Source of the DNA: Podila epigama
Taxonomy: Eukaryota > Mortierellomycota > Mortierellomycetes > Mortierellales > Mortierellaceae
DNA length: 24,883 bases
Reading direction: 5' to 3'
NCBI GenBank assembly: GCA_015679605.1
Contig: JAAAVE010000027.1
Coordinates: forward strand, 1 to 24,883
Shown: positions 1 through 8,019 of the stretch, piece after piece
How the letters are laid out: every line of letters starts with the position of its first letter
Numbering within the stretch: the stretch's first letter is position 1
Made by a program: the position numbers and the translations under genes
Notes under the pieces: generated by a model
What the model was told of the DNA's origin: nothing
What the model saw: the letters and a program-made list of their open reading frames with translations, nothing else
The model's database searches: none

Positions 1-50
1 AAAAAAGAGTGACGCTCGACTTTACATCTGTTCAATTATCTCAAATACAG

Positions 51-1127
51 GGAACGATTCGCAACATCCTCGATGGAACCGTGTTTCGTGAGCCGATTTT
101 GTGCAAGAACATTCCTCGACTTGTTCCAGGCTGGACAGCGCCCATTGTGCTCGGTCGTCATGCATTTGGTGACCAGTACAAGGCTACAGACTTGGTTGTC
201 GACCGACCCGGTCGTCTTGAGATCGTTTTTACTCCCAATGATGGATCTGAGAAAAAGAACTTTATCGTCTACGACTTTGAAGGCAGTGGTGTGGCCATGG
301 GCATGTACAACCATGACAAGGTATTTCTACTGTTTTTTTTTCATAACATCAGTGAGTTCCTAAGATCGTATCTTTGGTTTTACTGGACAAAGAATCGAAA
401 ACCTAACAGAGTGCTTGTGGTTTGTCCATTCATTACTCTCTAGTCCATTACGGGTTTTGCTCACTCTTGCTTCAGAGTAGCCTTAGACAAGTCTTACCCT
501 CTGTACCTGTCCACCAAAAACACAATCTTGAAAAAGTATGATGGCCGATTCAAGGACATCTTCCAAGAGATTTATGAGCGCGACTACCGCAAGCAATTCG
601 AGGCCAAAAAGATCTGGTACGAGCATCGTTTGATCGACGACATGGTTGCACAGATGTTAAAATCCTCGGGTGGATTCGTCTGGGCTTGCAAGAACTATGA
701 TGGCGATGTCCAGTCTGATATTGTTGCACAGGGGTACGGCTCCCTTGGATTGATGACCTCAGTCCTGTTGACGCCTGATGGTCAATGCTGTGAGGCCGAA
801 GCCGCCCATGGTACCGTTACGCGCCACTACCGCGAACATCAAAGGGGTCGAGAAACATCAACCAATTCGATTGCCTCGATTTTTGCTTGGACCCGAGGAC
901 TCGAGTTCAGAGCCAAGTTGGACGAAAATGAGCCCCTCCATGAGTTTGCTCGTCAACTAGAAAGTGTCTGTATCGAAACAATTGAAGGCGGAGCTATGAC
1001 CAAGGACTTGGCCCTGATCATCCACGGCAAGGATCTGAAGCGCGAGCACTATTTGAATACGTTCGAGTTTCTCGACCGAATTGCCGAGAATCTTCAAAAG
1101 AAGCGTAGCCTTAAATCGTCACTGTAA
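51..1127 (+). CDS. IDP1: NADP-dependent isocitrate dehydrogenase, 3' portion (5' end outside window)
   Basis: Catalyses oxidative decarboxylation of isocitrate to 2-oxoglutarate, producing NADPH. Two exons are visible, 51-320 and 444-1127, with a 123-bp GT..AG intron at 321-443. Splicing restores [14 protein letters not shown] without a frame change. The visible part is 317 residues of a protein that is usually about 410. Bases 1-50 are the end of an upstream intron: homology begins exactly at GTIRNILDG after ACAG, and the preceding in-frame residues do not match the family. Visible hallmarks are GTVFREPI (substrate Arg), GRHAFGDQY, the family signature starting NYDGDVQSD (metal-binding Asp residues) and HGTVTRHYR (cofactor pocket). 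The C-terminus is SLKSSL. Mitochondrial, cytosolic or peroxisomal location cannot be decided without the N-terminus. The symbol follows fungal usage; the paralogue is not certain. Confidence 0.95.
321..443 (+). other. Intron of the isocitrate dehydrogenase gene
   Basis: Donor GTATTT and acceptor CTCTAG. It lies between codons (phase 0). Removing it joins the conserved family sequence [10 protein letters not shown], which is the main support. The reading frame into the intron ends at the acceptor TAG itself, so retention would truncate the protein. Confidence 0.9.
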
Positions 1128-1260
1128 AGACAGCCTCTTTTTTTTCTATCGGATGCTGCCATTGTCATGCTTCAAATACAGTCCTCCATTTTGCTTGAAT
1201 TGTAAGTGTAGAACGCATTCTATTATCTATTTTTGTGTCTATTGTGGCCCATAATTGTAT
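1128..1260. other. Convergent 3' intergenic space
   Basis: Only 133 bp separate the stop codons of the isocitrate dehydrogenase gene (+) and the YCII-domain gene (-). The segment is T-rich after the dehydrogenase stop. The two transcripts probably overlap at their 3' ends, since fungal 3' UTRs are often about this long. No exact AATAAA is present on either side. Confidence 0.6.
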
Positions 1261-1659
1261 CTAGAATTTTGCTGCACGGAAAGGAATGACTTGATAGTTC
1301 TCCCAGACCTTGCCGGTGACATATTCGTCCTTTTCAAGGATCTTGACGACCTCTTCTTGGGATTCAGCTTCAAAGACCATGATGGAGCCAATCATCTTGC
1401 CGTTCTCAGTGTGGTCAGTCAGCAAAGCTCCGCCAAGTTGGAGGTGTCCAGACTCTCTGAGGGCCTTGGCTCCTTCGAGATGCTTGGGGCGGACACTCTG
1501 ACGACGGTTGATGGCGTCAGCATCCTTGTAGTCGCGCGCAATGACAAAAAACTGGTGTTGCCGAGCCGCGGCAACAGAGAATGTTCGACGTGCAATGTTG
1601 GAGGTGGCGTTGAAGGCCAAGGTAGTGTTGACGCGAGTGGCAATGGATTGGAAGAGCAT
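1261..1659 (-). CDS. YCII-domain protein, probably mitochondrial
   Basis: A 132-residue single-exon protein. I chose the ATG at 1659 because it is the only in-frame ATG before the domain and sits in a good context (GTCACC before ATG); the longer open frame starts only at a GTG. Residues 1-38 look like a mitochondrial presequence: Arg/Ser/Ala-rich, no acids, with ARRTFSVAAAR resembling a processing-peptidase site. The rest matches the YCII dimeric alpha/beta-barrel fold: HQFFVIARDYKDADAINRR, then RPKHLEGAKAL carrying the conserved His, then GALLTDHTENGKMIGSIMVF. YCII proteins are small ferredoxin-like proteins; some act as hydrolases or dehalogenases, but most fungal members have no known reaction. 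Family assignment is firm; function is open. Confidence 0.85.
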   Translation of the reverse strand: MLFQSIATRVNTTLAFNATSNIARRTFSVAAARQHQFFVIARDYKDADAINRRQSVRPKHLEGAKALRESGHLQLGGALLTDHTENGKMIGSIMVFEAESQEEVVKILEKDEYVTGKVWENYQVIPFRAAKF

Positions 1660-1876
1660 GGTGACAAAAAAACTGTTTAGAAAGGAAGTAAAGTGTTCAA
1701 CCTGTGGGAAAAATGGGAAACTGCTGTTTTCTATGGCCACAGGTCTATTCACGTGACGACATCAGCCCTTTTGGCAACTTTTTGGCACATTGAACTTCAT
1801 GTACATTGGCCTTGCTTGCATTTGCATAAAAGCATAATCCTATCAACCCTCTAGCATCAACAACACCATCAGCATC
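1660..1876. promoter_or_regulatory. Shared head-to-head promoter of the YCII and TRAPPC13 genes
   Basis: The 217 bp between two divergent start codons must hold both core promoters. A palindromic E-box CACGTG lies at 1750-1755 and continues into TGACG (1754-1758), a combination typical of bHLH (Cbf1/USF type) and bZIP binding. A TATA-like CATAAAAG lies at 1825-1832, about 45 bp before the TRAPPC13 ATG, followed by a short CA-rich leader with CATCAACAACACC. No TATA is obvious for the YCII side. The layout is seen directly; factor binding is inferred. Confidence 0.6.
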
Positions 1877-3787
1877 ATGGCAGCCTCGGGTCAGGATCAG
1901 CAGCGCGAGAGCCACTTGATCTCACTCAAGGTGATGCGACTCTCGCATCCATCCCTTGTCACTGGCCATGGCCTCTACTTTGATTCAACGCATCGCGACC
2001 ATCACCGCCAACAGCTCAAGGCCAGAACAAAGTCAATTTCGGCGCCAGGAGCAGATGATGAGACATCAGAGGCAGCAGCAGCATTCGATGGTCAAGGTTT
2101 CGAGAGACCCGTCACCACATCCATTCTAACGGACGCGCTTTCTGATCTATCCCTCACCCAGCTTGAACGCGTACATCCGACTGCAAGACTCACTTCGCCT
2201 TCAGTCGTGGACAACGATGGCAACCCATTCGAGGGTTTGGACATGGGTGATTTCGGTGTTTCAGAACTGTTGACCATGCCAGCCTCCTTTGGCAACATCT
2301 ACCTGGGTGAAACTTTTACTTCTTACATCTGTGCCAACAACGAGTCGCCACACCCTGTTCGGGACGTGATCCTCAAGGCAGAACTACAGACTACAACCCT
2401 GCGCTTTGCACTCAACAACACCTTAGCCTCAGCAAATAAGACACCCTTGGACTCGCCTTCTACTTCTTCTCCTTCTTCTCAGCCAACGTCTACGTCTACA
2501 GCTGCAACTTCTTCTCCAGCTACAGGGGGTCATATCCAATTGCTCGAGTCGGGCAGGACCAACGAAATGATTGTCTCGCACGAGATCAAGGAATTGGGCA
2601 TTCATATACTCGTATGCTCGATCCAATATACCACTCTGGACGGGCAACAAAAATCTTTTCGCAAATTTTACAAGTTCCAGGTTTTGAATCCACTCTCAGT
2701 CAAGACCAAAGTCAATCAACCGTCCTCGGCCGTTACCACCATGTCACAGGACCCAGGACCGAATGGGAATACGGTCGTCTCTATGTCAGTCTCGAGAGGA
2801 GGCATCGTTTTGCTAGAGGCCATGGTCCAGAACGTGTCAGGCGTGACGATGTGGATGGAACGGATGCGCTTTGAAGTGGCAGATGCGTTTACAGTTCAAG
2901 ACCTGAATATCGTGGTAGATGACGAATCGACAGAACAACAGGAAGGCACAAAGGAGACTGGTCATAGTGGAGGTGTGAGTGTCTTTGGCGAGCACAATTA
3001 CTTTGCACCCAATGATATTAGGCAGTATCTGTACGTGTTGACACCCAAACCTGGCAAAGAGGTGTTGGCAAAGTCAACGAATATTCTTGGCAAGATGGAT
3101 ATCCTCTGGCGGTCACAATTTGGTGAGACGGGACGGCTACAGACGAGTCAGTTGACACGGAAGCCGACACCCTTGGAGGATATCGCTGTCCAGGTTGTCA
3201 AAGTACCAGAAAGGATCCAGCTTGAAAAAGTGTTTTCGATTGAAATTGTGGTCAAGAATCAGACAACGGGCAATGCAGGAGCTAACAACTACAACAACAA
3301 TCCCAACAATAATACCCACGGTAGCCCAGCCAACCCTAATCCACCTCCAAGGGCGTCAACCTCACCACCGTCACCGTTCCAGCCGCAATCACTCTCAGGA
3401 AGCCTTGCTCGTCCTCCAGCGGCGGTGGCAAGAGGAGGTGCTCCACCGTTGCGACCTTTGGAAGGGTCAGCTTCAGCCGCGAATTTGAAGACTCCAGGCC
3501 AGCAACAGAACGCACCATCGACACCAGGGTCAGTAGGACAGGAGCCGAGTGCCATGAAGTTGATGTTGATTGGTGTGAAACAAAAGATGGGGGCGATTCT
3601 TTTAAGTGGGCCTAATAGCAGGCAGCTGGGCTCAGTACCAGCTGGGGGTGAGGTACGAGTGCGACTGGATTGGTTTCCACTGACGAGTGGTGTTCAAAAG
3701 ATTGGTGGTATTCGTATTGTAGACATTATCTCTGGGTACACTGTTGAGCTAGACCATTTGACTCATTGCTTTGTCGAGCACACGTAG
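1877..3787 (+). CDS. TRAPPC13: TRAPP complex subunit 13 (TRAPPC13 / DUF974 family)
   Basis: A 636-residue intronless gene. TRAPPC13 is a peripheral subunit of metazoan and filamentous-fungal TRAPP, a Rab GEF and vesicle tether acting in ER-Golgi and Golgi traffic; budding yeast lacks a clear copy. Family landmarks run in order: SHLISLKVMRLSHPSL (residues 12-27), FGNIYLGETFTSYI (138-151), VRDVILKAELQTT, SHEIKELGIHILVCSIQYTT, RKFYKFQVLNPLSVKTK, and near the C-terminus GGIRIVDIISGYTVELDHL. These correspond to stacked Ig-like beta domains. Two low-complexity inserts are present: Ser/Thr/Pro at about 188-217 and Asn/Pro/Ser/Gly at about 461-562. The second makes the protein longer than the roughly 420-residue animal form. 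The start context is ATC-ATG-G. Confidence 0.93.
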   Translation: MAASGQDQQRESHLISLKVMRLSHPSLVTGHGLYFDSTHRDHHRQQLKARTKSISAPGADDETSEAAAAFDGQGFERPVTTSILTDALSDLSLTQLERVHPTARLTSPSVVDNDGNPFEGLDMGDFGVSELLTMPASFGNIYLGETFTSYICANNESPHPVRDVILKAELQTTTLRFALNNTLASANKTPLDSPSTSSPSSQPTSTSTAATSSPATGGHIQLLESGRTNEMIVSHEIKELGIHILVCSIQYTTLDGQQKSFRKFYKFQVLNPLSVKTKVNQPSSAVTTMSQDPGPNGNTVVSMSVSRGGIVLLEAMVQNVSGVTMWMERMRFEVADAFTVQDLNIVVDDESTEQQEGTKETGHSGGVSVFGEHNYFAPNDIRQYLYVLTPKPGKEVLAKSTNILGKMDILWRSQFGETGRLQTSQLTRKPTPLEDIAVQVVKVPERIQLEKVFSIEIVVKNQTTGNAGANNYNNNPNNNTHGSPANPNPPPRASTSPPSPFQPQSLSGSLARPPAAVARGGAPPLRPLEGSASAANLKTPGQQQNAPSTPGSVGQEPSAMKLMLIGVKQKMGAILLSGPNSRQLGSVPAGGEVRVRLDWFPLTSGVQKIGGIRIVDIISGYTVELDHLTHCFVEHT

Positions 3788-4850
3788 AAATCATAAAAAA
3801 AAAACAAAGGATTGATAAAAATGACCCCACCACCCCTTTTGGTTGATACCTCTTATTTTTACCTCTTTTAATAATTTTTTGTAAAAATTTGTCCAAAAGT
3901 GGAATGAATTGGTGTAATGCAAGAACGACAAACATCGTCGCTCGATATGGCATGGATTGTTGTTTCGTTTGGTTTGGTTTGGTTTGTTCCTTGTCTTTCT
4001 GTGTGTGTGCTCGTCTGTGGTGTATGTACTGTACATTCATACTGAACTTGTGGGCGCTCTGCGTGAGTGAAGCTGCAAGTCAAAGAGGCTCTTTGCAAGC
4101 AAGCTCTCAGTTCTATGTTGTACATTCAAAACTGTTCATAGTTAGTAGTGGTGCTTGGCTGTTGGATGACAATGGCGTTGTTGGATGGTTGTGTGTTATT
4201 GACTGAGACACTGAGCAGATCAAAAGGTACCATGCGAGATGTATAAACATCCACCTCCATCTGATAACAGTTGCATGACTTTAGTTGCTGTGAAGGAAGA
4301 AGGCCCTTGTGAATTGGTGTCTACAAACAATCATGTCAACCAACCCAACAACCAACAAATCTGCGCAACTCTCTTTCTTTTCTCTCTTTCTAGAGACGAC
4401 GGGACTTTAAATACGATGTTACAGCTCCAAAGAGTAGTATGGGTGGGCGTGGGACATTGCACAGTACGTACTACATAGACCCAGGATGCGTGGGTGTGTG
4501 TGTGTTTATGGATATGAGAATGAATAATGTTTACCATGGGGGACCTGTGCGTTGATCTGCACGCCAATCTTTCTTCTCTTTCTTCTGGGTAACTTTTTTC
4601 CTTTTTTCCCCTTCTTAATCACCTTACCACCCCCTGCTGCAGCTGCTTTGCTGTTGCTAACATTGAGATCCTTCTGAGCCTGAAAAAGAGTCTAAATTCA
4701 CCGCCAACAGGCCACTCTCCCGATTTAATGCCCGATGGGGGGTTGGTGGCAGAGTGTTACGGTACAGGGTGACACTCTTTTTATCATCTTTTTTTTTTTT
4801 TTTGTGTCTTATTATTAAGGTGGTTCACTCATTTGCTTCTTTCTTCTTTT

Positions 4851-4873
4851 TCTTCTTCTTCTTCTTCTTCTTG
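4851..4873. repeat. (TTC)n microsatellite
   Basis: About seven tandem TTC units, imperfectly extended upstream from about 4838. It lies in the pyrimidine-rich block some 400 bp upstream of the MFS ATG and may be part of the promoter or leader. Confidence 0.8.
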
Positions 4874-5130
4874 CAACACTTTTTTGTTTGCATCCACATT
4901 CCCATCAACACCATACATATCCATACTCATATCATACCCATTGTCATATTCATTCATATTCATATTCACACAAGCCATCGCATCAAAGAGATCAAGACAC
5001 TCCACACCACACCACAAACACAAAACGCACAAACACATCAATATTTTAACACACGGATACAGTAATACCTTCAGTAAGCTCGATCGATCCCTGACGCACA
5101 GCCACGCCCACGTTGGTCGTTGTGAGGAGA

Positions 5131-5232
5131 ATGAACGATTGCATAGAATCTCAGTCACTCATATTCTCTTCTTTCCCCCCTCCCTTTTCTCCCATGAATC
5201 CAGGTCACATCATTCCTACCTTTGAACGATAG
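5131..5232 (+). other. Possible upstream ORF in the MFS-transporter leader
   Basis: An ATG at 5131 opens a 33-codon frame ending in TAG at 5230-5232, 42 bp before the main ATG. A second in-frame ATG lies at 5194. If transcription starts upstream of 5131, scanning ribosomes would meet this first and the transporter would need reinitiation or leaky scanning. The transcription start is unknown, so this is conditional. Confidence 0.3.
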
Positions 5233-5274
5233 CCACAAACAACATCAACACCAACATCAGCATCAACTGCAAAC

Positions 5275-7069
5275 ATGGGCGACAAAGCTGAGCTTGAGCT
5301 TAATCTGGATCCCCATGGCACCTCACTGACTTTGACAGATATGCCCACAACAGGCCCAGTGGCAGACCCAGTCACCACCACCACAGTCCCTGACCAACAA
5401 GATGCAAAGGCGAACGAGCAACAAGATGCCCAACAGAGCTCATTCACTCGCCTCCGCAGTTCAAACACTTTTATCTCGCTCACCATCGGCTTGGCTGTCT
5501 TTGTTGATCTGCTCTGCTATGGCATCATCATGCCCCTCACCCCCTTCATTGTTGAACGCCTGGGCCTCAAGAGTACAGCCAACGGTGCCCTCATCGCCTG
5601 TTATGCTGTAGGTCTCTTGGTCGCTTCCCCCGTCGCCGGTATCGTGTCTGACAAGATGGCCAACCGTCGTGTGCCCATGATTGTCGGTCTTGCTGCGCTT
5701 CTCCTCTCCACTGTCCTCTTCATGGAGGCCATGGACCACTTTTGGGTCCTATTGGTGTCCCGCTTCGCTGCTGGTCTTGCTGGTGGCACCACCATCACCC
5801 TAGGCTTTGCGCTCTTGTCCGATACTTACCCAGCCAACCGTCTCGGCGAGGAAATGGGCAAGGTAACAAGCATCTCGTTTGCTAAATCAAACACTTTCTT
5901 TGAAGATTTAAATACTGGCCATACCATTGTTGTATAACTTGTATGCTGGCTATCTGACCTTGTTATTACGTTATACTAACAACGTATATTTGAAATGTGA
6001 TTTTTGACTTGACTACAGATTCTTGTTGGTCAGAGTCTTGGATTGATGGCAGGACCTCCCTTGGGTGGATTGTTGCAAGAGCATGTTGGAACAAAAGCAC
6101 CCTATGTGTTGTGCATTGTCTTGATCGCCATCGATCTTGTCGCCCGTATCATGATTATTGAGCCCAGAAGTGACAAGGTCCTGGCCATTCGTGCTTATCA
6201 AAAGGAACAGAAAGCACTCGCCACCGACTTGCCAGACACCCCCAAGATTTCGACCATCCGACTCTTAATGTCCAGCAAGCGTCTTGTCACTTCTCTTGTT
6301 GTCAGTTTCACTCAAGCCTTTTTGGTTGCAGGTAAGAGACACGACACACATCTATTTATTGTTTGTGGGTAATGTTTTTTGTTTAAAGCCATGTCACTGT
6401 TTGGCAGCGCAAACCTATAAACTCACTTTTTATATATTATCTCATTAAAATGATGTAGCTGTCGAACCAGTGTTGCCATTGTTCTTGGCTGAGGTGTACA
6501 ACATGACCGAGACCAAGATTGGCTTGACGTTTTTGGCCATTAGTTTGCCAACCTTTATTTCGCCTGTTGCAGGATGGTTCTCGGACAAGTATGGTGGCAA
6601 GTACATGTCGATGGTGGCCATCACGCTCTGTGCCGTCTTTGTCACTGTTCTTGGTATTCCAGGGCTGCCACTGTGGGCTGTGATCATCTTTTTGGTTGGC
6701 ATTGGTGCTACCTGTGCCACCTATATTACGCCTGTGCTGGGTGAGCTGTCAGCCGTGGTCCGGGTGACGGGTGACGGTGATGGCTTTGCACGTGCGTTTG
6801 CCATGTTCAACGTCTTTTTCTCGTTGGGAATGGTGGTTGGTCCTTTGCTGGGAGCACTTGTTTACCAGGAGACGACCATGTTGTGGACGTGTGTCATGAT
6901 TGGTGTTGTGACTATTTTGATGTTGCCCATGGTGTACCTGTACATGGGCGGCATTGAGCAAAAGCGAGAGGATGTTGCCCGTTATGAGGCAGATATGCAG
7001 GAGCAAGACCGCGTCTTGAACGAGATTCGTGGACAGGCAGTCAATGACTCCAAGACGGAAACTGCCTAA
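5275..7069 (+). CDS. MFS transporter, SLC18 / vesicular amine transporter-like (DHA1 type)
   Basis: Exons 5275-5862, 6019-6331 and 6459-7069 give 503 residues. Introns of 156 and 127 bp have GT..AG ends, and splicing joins EEMGK-ILVGQSLGLMAG and LVA-AVEPVLPLF. A polar N-terminus (residues 1-64) precedes about 12 membrane segments and a charged C-terminal tail. MFS motif A appears as GIVSDKMANRR (122-132) and again as GWFSDKYGGK (339-348). MAGPPLGG (206-213) and EPVLPLF match positions typical of vesicular monoamine and acetylcholine transporters. TM1 carries Asp78 nine residues before Pro87, the same spacing as the amine-binding Asp of VMATs, while the TM11 Asp is Asn418. It is probably a proton-coupled exporter of small organic cations or drugs in the plasma or vacuolar membrane. 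Substrate is unknown. Confidence 0.88.
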
Positions 7070-7110
7070 GTTTTTTTTTGTAATATCTCATTAATTTACT
7101 CTTGCCTAAT

Positions 7111-7182
7111 TTATCCATTTCTTATCCATATCCTATATCCTATCCATATTCATATTCTATCCATATCCTATCCATATCCTTT
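7111..7182. repeat. Degenerate TATCCATATCC tandem repeat
   Basis: About six to seven copies of an 11-bp unit, TATCCATATCC, with truncated units (TATATCC, ATATTC) interspersed. It lies in the probable 3' UTR or flank of the MFS gene. It looks like slippage-generated sequence; no function is indicated. Confidence 0.75.
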
Positions 7183-7820
7183 ATTATTCTATGCATCTTT
7201 TTACTTATCCTAAAACTTGAATTATTCGAACAAGATCCTATCTGATCCTATGGTTGATGTTTGTGTGGAGCTCCTCCAACTTCATAAAAAGTCCGCTGGA
7301 CAAGGATTTCCCAACAGAGCCAATAGATGGAATGTGTCTGTCTGTCTTGTTTCTGTTCTGCTTTTTTTGCTCTACATCTGTTTGTTTGGAAGGTGAAGGT
7401 GTGTCCTGCTCACCATGTCCCTGTGTACTTGGTATGGACTGACACATGCATACACGACATGGTTGGTTGCTGCGCGCTGTGAATATCTTGCCTAGATAGA
7501 GAATGATAAAAAAAAGGTGGTTCTTCTCTCCTCCTCAATATCTCTTCTCTTGGCCGCTATGTTTTGCAAAGGAAAGAAAAAAAAAAAGAATAGAAAAAGA
7601 AACCATTCCGTTTGTTCCTGGAAATCTTGTTTGGCTTAAAAAAGTTTCGCCCTCGCACAAAAGGGGGCAAGAAGAGGGGTTGGTAGACGGACGATCCTGA
7701 TTGAATCAGCCTCCCAAAGAAGAAAAATAAAACAAAAAAAATTCTGTTGAGTGTTACACTGCGTGAAAGTGTGTTTTCCCTTCTTTTCTTTTGCATCCAT
7801 CCATATCCTTCATCATCCCT

Positions 7821-7844
7821 CATCATCATCATCATCATCATCAT
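7821..7844. repeat. (CAT)8 microsatellite in leader region
   Basis: Eight perfect CAT units, flanked by imperfect CATC copies. They lie about 180 bp upstream of the glycosyltransferase ATG, probably within its promoter or 5' UTR. Confidence 0.85.
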
Positions 7845-8019
7845 CCTTCTCCTCATCTTCAACTTCATCCTTCTCATCATCTAACCAGCGACTGACTGAC
7901 TGCCTGATAAACCAGTCACCTCGCAATCTATATCCAAGGACTAAACCAACGAGGAGCATACAAAAAGGAAGGTGCAAAAAACAACTACAGCATCAAATCA
8001 ACAAAAAAAGAAGGTTACA

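Larger units (their letters stand above)
3788..5274. other. Intergenic gap: TRAPPC13 3' flank and MFS-transporter promoter
   Basis: About 1.5 kb with no credible gene. Open frames here are low complexity or lack homology. It holds TTTGG repeats near 3963-3985, a poly-T run at about 4789-4803, a TTC microsatellite at 4851-4873, then a CA-rich stretch (about 4880-5060) that looks like transcribed leader. The succession of a pyrimidine block followed by a CA-rich leader before an ATG recurs elsewhere in this window. No TATA box is convincing. Confidence 0.6.
7070..8019. other. Intergenic gap: MFS 3' flank and glycosyltransferase promoter/leader
   Basis: About 950 bp with no supported gene. It contains a TATCCATATCC-type repeat just after the MFS gene, A-rich and T-rich tracts near 7510-7600 and 7720-7740, a CAT microsatellite at 7821-7844, and a CA-rich leader immediately before the ATG at 8020. 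An in-frame extension of the downstream gene starts only at a GTG (7972) and is probably untranslated. Confidence 0.6.

Noticed and set aside
9-50. Apparent start of the isocitrate dehydrogenase frame at position 9
   Set aside because: The codon there is GTG, and the residues up to 50 do not match the family. Homology begins right after an ACAG acceptor at 50, so 1-50 is intron.
1660-1752. 31-residue N-terminal extension of the YCII protein
   Set aside because: It would begin with GTG, overlapping the CACGTG element. The ATG at 1659 has a good context and is followed by a convincing mitochondrial presequence.
7972-8019. 16-residue N-terminal extension of the glycosyltransferase-like protein
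   Set aside because: It begins at GTG within a CA-rich leader. The ATG at 8020 is the first in-frame ATG.
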